NCBI GenBank assembly: GCA_947179485.1
Contig: OX359245.1
Location: forward strand, 34,769,067-34,833,066
Length of the DNA stretch: 64,000 nt
Source: Allacma fusca
Taxonomy: Eukaryota > Arthropoda > Collembola > Symphypleona > Sminthuridae
Reading direction: 5' to 3'
The position numbers and the translations under genes are program-made. Shown here one piece after another: positions 34,126 through 44,600 of the stretch. Numbering within the stretch: the first letter of the stretch is position 1; every line of letters begins with the position of its first letter. The notes under the pieces are model-generated. The model had not been told where the DNA came from. It searched no databases and worked only from the letters and a program-made list of their open reading frames with translations.

Positions 34126-35140
34126 CAGTATACTCTCGCTATAAGAGGCCTCCGTATAAGAGCATGTTCTGTATAAGAGCACTCCCAGGTCCTCCCAATG
34201 GGATTGTAGTGCTGCAGGGGTCGGATTTTTGTAAATCTCCCTGGAAGATTTTTTTCATTTTCCCTGCTGGTCATGATGTCCCTGTTCGAAGCAAGTTTAA
34301 AACTCCCTGTTGACAACAATTTTCGTAATACACCCCAACAAATTCAAAAATCCCTGCTGAAAAAAAGTCAACAAATTTAAAAATCCCTGCTGACAAAATA
34401 TCATTTTCTTAAATCACCTCAACAATTTCGAAAATCCCTGTTGACAAAAATCATTTTCAAACAGATTTGAAAATCTCTGTGTGCAATCCCGTTTGAAAAT
34501 TTCCCTGATGAAAATTTTTTTTCCCTGGGAAGATTCTTCCCGTCTTCCTACATAAACCCGACCCCTGACCCGTAGTGCTGTAATTGTTCCCTACAAGAGC
34601 ACCGTTTATAAGAGCATTTTCGATGTAAGAGCTGGCATTTTACTTCCTCACGTTAAAACAAATCCTTTATAAGAGCATATGTGCAGACATAGATGTCTAC
34701 AGTGTAGTAGAATTGGTGACGACGAAGTATTATTCACAATCTCTTATATGTAGCAAAAGCAAAAGAGGGAAATTTGTAATAACGATTCATACGAACATGC
34801 ATTAATCGATTATTTGGATGAAAATAAAAATATTGTTAGCAAAAATCTTGCATGATTTCTCCACAGACCCAAATTACTACTCCATTCCAACCAAAAATGA
34901 ATAGTATAATAACAGATTATTTATAAATAAAAATTGGTTTACCCTGGAATCTTGTGTGTTTATTGATGTCTTATTTAGCGCACTTCTTAATGTATTAGTT
35001 AGCGCAATAATATTAGCGCAATTCTTAATAATGTATAGCTAGTATTTTAATGTACTTAGATACATGTTCCTTATAAGAACATACCGTTATAAGAGCGCGT
35101 TTGGAGTGCTTTTAGGGGCGCTCTTATAGAGAGTGCACTG
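34126..35140. mobile_element. Tigger/pogo-like non-autonomous element with TATAAGAGC repeats (1015 bp with nested MITE)
   Basis: Ends CAGTATACTCTCGCTATAAG and, on the other strand, CAGTGCACTCTCTATAAGAG, of the CAGT...TATAAGAG form seen in Tigger/pogo elements. TA precedes the left end; the right end is followed by AA, perhaps a mutated TA. TATAAGAGC words recur throughout. No transposase frame. Confidence 0.7.
34215..34567. mobile_element. hAT-type MITE (353 bp, TCCCTG family) nested in the Tigger-like element
   Basis: Ends CAGGGGTCGGATTTTTGT and CCCGACCCCTG match the member at 28791. TAGTGCTG lies directly before the left end (34207-34214). On the right the same 8 bases appear only after five extra bases ACCCG (34573-34580). 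The 8-bp duplication is therefore present but offset. Confidence 0.78.
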
Positions 35141-35619
35141 AATAGGATCTAGAAAAAAATAGGTTGATCAAACCTGATGATTATAAAACGTTTTGGGTTT
35201 TAAACTAAAGGTAATTCTAAGCTAAAGCTAAGATCTAAAAAAATTCTCAAATTTTGTTTGAAAACCATTTTGATGTGAGTATTTTCTATTCAGGATTAGC
35301 TACCGAGTATGTCTTATTTTTTCGTGAGATCATTTCAGCCTTCGATGGTGATGTTAGTTTAGAGTGTCACTTTTTTTCACTTCCCTCGCATTTAATTTTT
35401 ATTTCACTTGCGCGCGCATTCGCAGTTTCACTTCATTTGTGATTCACGCGCGTTTCATTTCATTATAATTTCCTCGCTGTTTCACTTCCTTTGCGAATTA
35501 AGAGTGTAACGTTTAGTGAAGTGTTTCCCTTTCTATTCATTTTCTGGAAAGTTGAACTGGTTCAACTTTTCAAGTTTTTTTATAAAAAAATAGCGGCTTC
35601 GAGTGTTTTTAACATCGAC

Positions 35620-38600
35620 ATGGCTGGAAAACGATCTCAGAAACTAACGCTTGAGCAGATTTTGGTAGATCTGGTAAAAGATCGTCCTGTATTGTATGTA
35701 AAAACATACACAGGGTATTCAGATGCAGTCATTCGAGCTAATTCATGGAAGAAAATTTACGAGCTATTGGGTGAAACTGATTTCGTGGATTCTGGTAAAA
35801 TAAATTTCATTATTATATCCATCCTAGTATTTTAAGAAATATTCACAACAACAGTATACAGCTATGTACATCTTTTAAATTATTATTGTATATATTTATA
35901 TAGCCGAATCCTGCGAAAAGCTTTGGAGCAATATTTGGGCACAGTATTTGGCATTTAAGCGAAAACTGAAAGGCAGAACCGGTCAAGCTGGAGGAAGTAG
36001 ACCTTACTTCAGATTGGCTGAGTCGATGAAGGAATTTGATGACAAGATGTATCTCGAACGGAATAAAAAAATATACTTATGGATAAAATATAATTATAAC
36101 TAACTAACAACAGCACATTTTTGTCTGAAATGCATTTCAAAATAAAATTCGCATTTCAGCACATTTTCCAACGAAGACAATCTAGGTAATGAGGAAGAAT
36201 CAACCCCGCATGTGACGCAAAGCATCACATCTGAAGACGGAGTCCTGACTGTAGTGACCTTTGATGTTCCGGATCAACAGAGATCACCTACAAACATTTG
36301 TTCGCAAGTATCTCCGAACGAATCTCCAGGCTTCTTGCCACCCAAACCTCGCAGTCATGAAAAGGTTAATGTTCCTACACATATTATTAAGGTCAAGATG
36401 AGGTCACTCCATTTGAGTAACTTTGCAATCTTAACTAATTATGAATCGTGCTAAAAATGTAATTAATTGGATGAAAACAATTAATAAAAGTCTCAGATGT
36501 AGACCAGACAATTATTGAATGAAACAACCCGAAGGCTGATTGTTTATTCAAAATGAAACTGAAAACAAAATGATAATTATTTCAACAATAAACTCAGAAA
36601 CTTAAAAATAGAACAAAAGGGGAATCTCAGAGGATTCTAAAAATCAAACAGAAAGGAATAACTCTCAGTCTAAGACTGAAGTTCACAAATAAGATATGCA
36701 CACACTTTAACACTGTCGTGTGTGATTCATACATCATTACATCATTTCATAAGATGAGACGCGTCCAAAAGTGGAGCGTGAGAAGTCCCTCGTCAGGGAT
36801 TCTTTACTCTGCTCTAGACGCAGCTAGAGCTGACCTTTAACACTAATAACAATTTTATTACATGACTAAAATCACTTCTTACAACTACACTTCTTACAAC
36901 TATGTATGTATACCTTACATCCCGGGGTCCGGGAAAAACATTTTGTCCTCAAAATGTGAACAATTTTATCATGAATAAAATATAAATGTCCAAAATTATG
37001 TCAAAAATTATACCATGATAAGTACTGGTAAGTACAATCCTGAAAATGATAGAGTAGATAGTTACAGCAAGAGAAAAGAGAGACAAAAGATTGGTATTGT
37101 ATTTTTCATCTATACTTACACTTGATAATTTACAAGGAAGGCATTATCAAGTTTGCTTCACAACTGGAAGCCACTTAAAATTATGACAATTTATTAAATT
37201 TCACAATTCTAAGCACTAAATACACTGACTAAAAATATTTTTAACACCACACTTTTATATACACAAGGCACTTTATTGATGAAATTCAATAAGCACGGGG
37301 GAAGGTAACAACGGGAGCAGGATGCTGGGCGTTGTTATTTTCTTCAGGAGTTGACACGAAGACGGCCTGCTGGAGGTGTCCGTGTTGACGCGAAGAAGTG
37401 CGGCGGTAACGGTAACAACCGTAAATGATTAAAAGTAAACCAAAAAGAGTAAAGAAAACGATACCAGTTATGGAGAAAATTCGGAATTCCAAATTATAAT
37501 CACCGGTGCCGAGGCCAACTTCAAGTTGAGGGGTTGGAATGACGGCAGGGATGATTGGAAGTTTCAAAGACTGCTCTTGTGCAGTCGGAGGGGCTGGTGT
37601 AGCTTTGGTAGACTTTACAACGTCTTCAAGGTTGAAAGGTTTAGGGTCGGCAATCGTCATGAGTTGGAGTAACTTGAAATCTTGTATGGCTTGTTCCATA
37701 GGAAACAAGGTCACGTTAGGGCTGACATTAACACTTTCACTCGCACTAGTAACATCTTCTTTGAGAAGTTGATGTGGAGAAAGATTTTGATTGAAGGTAT
37801 TAGAAGGTGAAGGCACAAAATCAAGCACTTTAGAAATTACGGGAGGAGCAAGCACAAAACCGGCTCCAAGAGCCATCACTTTTAATGCATTAGCACGCTT
37901 TTTCTTATTTATGTCAGTGAGAAAAGGATTTGGGGCAACTTTAGAATGAAGTGTGTTAATACTTACTGACCTTTGGGGAGGAATTACCAACTTTTGGTTG
38001 GAAAGAGCCTGTTGCTTGTTCATTTTGGAGAGACTGAATCCATGTGTGAGGGATGGTAAGCTGTTTCATCCTCCGGGCGGGGGTAGTGGGGCCGCTCCGC
38101 CGGAGCAGATGAGGAAGAAAACACAGAGCGTGGTGAACTTTGTGGAGAGGCCACAAATTCTCCTCTGTCGTTTAGCAGGAACAGTGGAGACATATGTGAC
38201 CGAGTCATCGGAGGAGTCCTCGGAAGGCGGGACGATGAATCCCGGTGATGAGGCGGATTCTCCGAAGAGAGCGGAGGCCGGCTCATCATGCTCGTTGTGG
38301 AAGAAACTGTCGTGGACGGAAGTCCCGAATGGAGCACTTCGAAGGAGGGAAGGCGATATGCAGGAGACTCGTTCCGCACGCGAATGGGATCGCTTTGAGC
38401 GGGTCGGATTAATGACAGGTTTTTGAACTGACACTGGGGGTGAGTCACTTTTGGGGTGGAAAAATCTTGACATGCCGGAGGTACCGGGTTGGGGTGAATC
38501 TCTGGCGGAACTACTAAAAACTGAGCTCGCGAGTGACTCGGAGCTGACATTTGAATAGGCGGGCGACTGTGGCAATGATACTTCGCGTTTGTCAAAGGAC

Positions 38601-41600
38601 TCGAGGTAGGGAGCAACTTCCGTTGTTTCGGAACTGCCTTGAGATGCTCGAGTGTTGACTGGGTAAAAACTTCGATGTGGATTTGAGGGTCCACTAAAAT
38701 CACTGGAGTGGACAGAACGAATTCCGCAGGAGAATCCCTCATTTGATGTAACAATTGTTTCCATGTTATAGCCTGGCGGTACGCTGCCGCACAATAAGCA
38801 CCTCTCAATTGATCTATGAGCAAGGGCACAGCACTGGGTAACACAAGTCCCAGGGCGACGTGACGAAAAATTCTGGAGTAGATGGGAACGGAACAATCCG
38901 TTGCAGCAATGACTTGTCCAGTTGCATCCAAAAACTGAAGGGGAAAAATTTTTACAATACACTCGGCCACCGGACAATAAACTGGGATATTGGAGGGCGT
39001 AGGGAGTGTAACCGAAGCTAACTGCGACCAAGGGTTCTCTCCTAATTTGAAAATTGGCCTGACTCCCAGCGTAGTCATAGGAGTCAGTTGGCCTTGGAGA
39101 GTCGGATATTGCGGGGGTGCTGGAAAGTTGGGGGATGAAGAATTCATGACGATACATGTGTAAAATGACACAGGATGGCAACTAAAGTAATTATAGCAAA
39201 AATTTATACACGTTTGGCTTTATCAATCAATCGCTGAGATTTTCGCACCGGAAGTGGGAGTTTAGATGGAGACGAAACTTTGGATAAAACTGGAACACGA
39301 GTCGCACTTTCAGAAGATGATGATGGAGTGGAAATGTCAGGAGAGTCGGAGGAGTGAAAATGACTGAGCCAAGAGTTAAACTCATCTTGGTCATCACTTG
39401 TGTATACATACTCAGGGTGTATTATACCATTACCTAAATCTAAAGTTATAAGCTTGAGCTGTGAAAGATGACACCGGACATTAGGTCGCAACCTTTGAGA
39501 AGGGAATGTTAAAACTAGCTCAGCATTATTGTTTTTATCTATGCTTACAATTGTATAGGGGCCTATCCACCTACAGAGTAATTTATCGGAAAGACCAACT
39601 TTACGCTGTGGTAAGTAAAATCTAACATGGGAACCAACTTTGTATTCAAAGGGTCTGTATTGCGCATCAAATTTTTCCTTGGCCTGAATTTGAGCTTTGC
39701 GAATTAATTGAGCAATTCGCTGATGCATAATTTTTACTTGATTCGGACTCAACTGAATAATGCTTAAAAGAGAATTAGGGATCGAGTTTAGCATGGGAGC
39801 TGGAGGCTGGCGCCCGAAAAATGCTTGGAATGGGGAAATTTTTGTAACCGAATGCTCACTGGTATTGTAAGCAGCAATTACATATGGAACATATACGTCC
39901 CAATTATCTTGATTATCTGAAACAAACTTACTAAGCATTATTGCTAAAGTTTGGTTCACTCTTTCCACGGCTCCATGAGACCGGGGGTGAAAGGGCACAC
40001 TAAAATTATGAGTAATGTTAAACTGTTGTGTTAATTTTTGCACAACTGCCGACTTAAATTCAGCGGCACCATCAGAAATTAATGTGGACATGCCTGGAAA
40101 AGTTAAAATAAATTGTTCGAGATGCATGGAAACATTCGCAGCATCTTTGACAGGAAGCAATAAAACATGAACCCATTTTGTAAACAAGTCAGTTAAAACT
40201 AACACATATTTATTACCTCTAGGAGTTTCTTTAAAGGGGCCCAATAAATCCATCGCGTAAGTACTAGCAGGGATTTTTATGGGAATTATTTTAAGACTGT
40301 CCATCCGTAGACGAGTCTTATGTTGGCGACTTTGGCACTCGGGGCATTGTGAGCAATGCTTAAACGTGTCCGCGGTCATGGATCGCCACCAATAATAGGG
40401 ACGGATCCTTGCCAAACATCTACGAAAACTGAGATGACCTGCTAAGGGATGATTATGGGCATTATGTAATAATGTGGGAATCAAGGCCTTAGGTACTAAA
40501 AGTAAATTAGGTTGCCTAGGATTAAACTGAATGAAATATACACCATCACTGTTGGAAGTAACTTTTGAGCGCTTTTTTGTTAATAATCGCTGTAAAACAG
40601 GATCAATTGCTTGAGCATGTTTCAAGTCGTCAGGATTAATTAAAGGATCAAAAGGAGTAATGAGAGAGGAATTAAAGCCGGGTAAAATCAAATCCTCCTC
40701 AGATTGTTTATCACTAGACAGGGCATACGAACAACGGGAGACGCCATCCACATTCCTGTGGAGGGAGCCTTTTTTATAATGTATTACATATCTATACTCC
40801 TGTAATATTATAGACATTTTTGTAAGTCGAGCAGTAGGGTCACGCTGACACTTTAAAAAGCATAAGGCATGATGGTCAGTAACAATCGTAAAAGGCTTTA
40901 AAAATAAAAATTCACGTAACTTTTTCGTGGAAAATACAACAGCAAGACACTCTTTTTCAGTGACACTCCAATTTTTCTCCGTAGGAGTGAGTGCACGAGA
41001 GACATAATAAACGGGATGCTCTCCATCCTCAAACTGTTGGTAGAGAATCCCTGCAATTGCAAGGTTGCTCGCATCCGTGTACAATAAACATGGAAGATTC
41101 TCATCATAATGTCTCAACACAGGAGCTTTACACACTGCCTGTTTGAGATTTTCAAAAGACTCATCACAATCTTTGGACCAATGGTACAAAGAATGTTTTT
41201 TGAGTAAGCTCTGCAATGGAGCTGCAATCTGAGCAAACCCTAAAATAAATCTACGGTAATAACCTATAGTACCCAAAAATTTTCTAAGTGTATCTAAATT
41301 ATTGGGTTTCGGCTGGCGCATTATAGCAGCCACTTTTGCTGGTTCCGTAGTTAATCCTTGTTGGGTCAAATAAAATCCAAAAATAATATGTTCTTGCATA
41401 GCAAAATTACATTTCCATGGACTGAGTCGAAAATTAACTCTGGATAATGCTTGAAAAACTAATTCAAGGGCGACTAAATGAGAAGAAAAATCACGACTGT
41501 ATGGAATTATATCATCTATATATGATACAGCATGTGTATAGCGTAAGCGTCCCAAAATTGCTATAGCTAACTTTTGGAAATAAGCCGGAGCATTTTTGAG

Positions 41601-44600
41601 ACCGAAACAAACGCGGAGGTACATATATATACCAAATTCTGTAATAATAGCGCATAAATGTCTATCATCAGGATGAATCAGAGCCTGATAATAGCCGCTA
41701 AATAAATCCAAGGGGGAAAAATACTTTGCATGTCGGAGCTGGAAAAGTAAATCATCAATGCGGGGGAGAGGAAATAACTCATCTTTAGTGATTTTGTTCA
41801 ATTTGGTAAAATCACACACTAATCTCCATTTATTTAATTTTTGTCGAACTAAAAACACTGGGGTTGAATAATTGGAAGACTCACACGGGACTATAATATT
41901 AGCCTGTATGAGTTTGTCAAGTTCACTTTTTAATATTTCACGTTCAAGGGGACTTAATCTATACGGTTTGGACTGAACTGGAATATCCGAGTTCAACTGT
42001 ATACGCATAGGAGGGAGAATGCAAGCCTGTAAATCATTAATGCTCCATGCAAAAAGATAAGAATACCGATTTAAAAGTTGAATAATAGCATGACGCTGGT
42101 CTGGGGTAAGCTGAGAATTAATATTGATAACTGAAAGTTGTTCAGTAGTCAATGGTTTAATTTCAGAGGGAATAACTGGGACAGAAGAGAGGGCTTGAAC
42201 AAACTCATACCGTTGTGAGTAACCTAAAATTGTGCCTGCAACAATAAGCTGAGGAGAGCGAGACACATTGGAAGCCAATAAAACATTTTTACTATGGTTG
42301 ATGACAGGAGGAAAAATAACCTGAAGTTGTTTTTCTACTGTAGGGTTGGGAATGAACGCACATGAATGAGTGGAATTCATATCCGTGGTTGGAATGTACA
42401 TTTGACGTCGAGGGGGAAGGTTAATAGTAAACAAGGACTTCACTGGTAATGAACATCCACATTCTACTGAGCACACTTCATTGTATGCATGACTACGAAG
42501 ATAATGGGTCACTTGTGAATTATACATAATACTACGACTAACATCTACAACCAATGTGTATTGTTTGAGAAATGCACACCCTAAAATGAATGAGGGGGTG
42601 AGAGTATCTAACACATGAGCTGTAGTTGTGTAATTAATATTATCTAACTTAAAACACAAAGTTACTACACTGGAAGTTTTAAGTTTGGTTTTGTCAGCGG
42701 TCATAATATGACAGGGAGGACCTGGCAAAATTTTACTCTCAGCTGGCACTGCACTTCGTAAAATCAATGTATGTGTAGCACCAGTATCAACTAAAGCATC
42801 AATTGTCACTGAGGTAAAATAGCACATGATGTAGGGGCAATGTGTAGCACTTAATACATTTACAGAGGGTAAGTAATCTGTGGGTATGACTGTAGAGTGG
42901 GATTTGCTTGGACTTGCTGGGGAACTGCAGCCTGTTGAGGAGGCGCAAAAGCAAGTTCCACTCTTTGAACATTCTGGCGATTGTTGGGATTGTAATTGTT
43001 GTTGCGGCGGTAATTGTTGTTTTGGTAATTCCGTTGACCATTGTTGCGGTTCTGGAATTGTTGTCGATTTTGATTGTTTTGGGGACCCTGGTTCTGATTG
43101 TTGGGTCCCCTCTGCCCATTTCCCGACCGGCAGTCGCGAGCAAAATGACCAAATTTGTTGCAATTATAGCATTGGAGCCCACGAGCAGGGTTGGGATTAT
43201 TATTATTACCGTTATTTTGATTATTATTGTTTCGAGGAGCACCATTATTATTATTTCTGCCACCGCCTCGTCCGCGACGATTATTATTACGTTGAGCAGG
43301 TGGGTTACCAGTTAATGCGTTAACTTGAGCATGGGTGGCATCAGAGGTAGTTAACTTTTTGATTTGTTCTTCTAAAGCTAATAATTTAGCAGTAGTATCG
43401 GGCATGGGAGTAGCTTCTTGTTGAAATTCACGATGTTCGCAAAATCTAACAAGGGCTGCGATACTAGTAAAACTTAATCCGCTAGTAGCTTGGGCGTATT
43501 TTGGGAGTAGTCCCGAAATGCCCCAAGCCACTCTATCAGCGACGGGCATATTTGCATCATATCGGGAACAAAGTGTATCCATTGCATACAAAAATTTTGC
43601 ACATGACTCTTTTTCAACTTGTATTTTCGACTTAAGTTGGTGCAAATAAACTTGACGGCTTTTACCGTATCTCTCACGAAGAGCTGCATACATTGTGGGA
43701 ATATCTACTACAGTGGAACCTGTACGCCGAATTTCACCCTGTAGCCAAAGAAATGGATCAGGCAATAATAAATTGGGGAGATTATTTTGTAACTCCGCCC
43801 AATCCCATTTAAGTAAACCAACAATCCGCTCCAAATCCATAATAAAATCAAAAACATCATGATTCGCTGGATCAAATTGATTAGTTTTCTTAAAGTTAAG
43901 AAAAGAATTCGCTGGAGGGGTTTGAATAACGATAGTGGGGGGATTCGTCGTCATTTTGTTGGTATGATAATAAACTGTTGAAAAATAACCACTAGGTTCT
44001 TGGAATAAATCACATAAATTTATTACCGGAGGTGGGATCTTAAATTTACGAGAAGCACGTTTTGCATTTTTCTGCGAAGCACTTTGAGTAAAACTAGCAC
44101 TAGGGGTAGGTTTAGTAGTTTTGGTTTTAAGGGGTGGAATTAATGGAACAGTTGTAGTAGTTGGAGGAGTCTGAGCTGTGCTACTTGAAACTGTAGTTAC
44201 AGGTTGGCGCTTACGAGCAGCCTTTAAAACCTTAGCTAATTGATCTTTATCTAAAATGTCAGGGTTAGAATTTGAACGAGTTGAACAACCTTGAGGTGGA
44301 GGTGAAATTGACGACTGAGATGCAAGGGGTTTCTTTGGAGGCTGTTTTGAGCCAGACATAAAAAACCATAATTATTTACGTACCTTTTTCCAGTAAAACA
44401 TCAGTAAGTCTTGATATGACCAAAATAATAAATCACTTAAACACTTGGACAGGAAAATCACTCTGTCAATACGACACACACAGGAAAATCTTCTGTGGAA
44501 AACTTGAAAGCAGGTAAAGGTCCTCTGCAAAAATCCAGGAAGGCAGGCAAATCCTCTGCGAACAATGACTCAATCCTCGGAACCTCCGTGGGCCAGGAGA

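Noticed and set aside
38066..39181. Second long open frame (371 codons) on the minus strand over extra ORF 1
   Set aside because: It overlaps the 375-codon frame almost fully and has no ATG at its head. Only the other frame ends in the ATGA overlap with the next ORF. I keep it as a shadow, though dual coding cannot be excluded.
42880..43323. Plus-strand frames of 135-147 codons, rich in Cys/Tyr and Ile/Val
   Set aside because: They are the complement of the Asn/Gln/Arg-rich end of gag and explained by its codon repeats.
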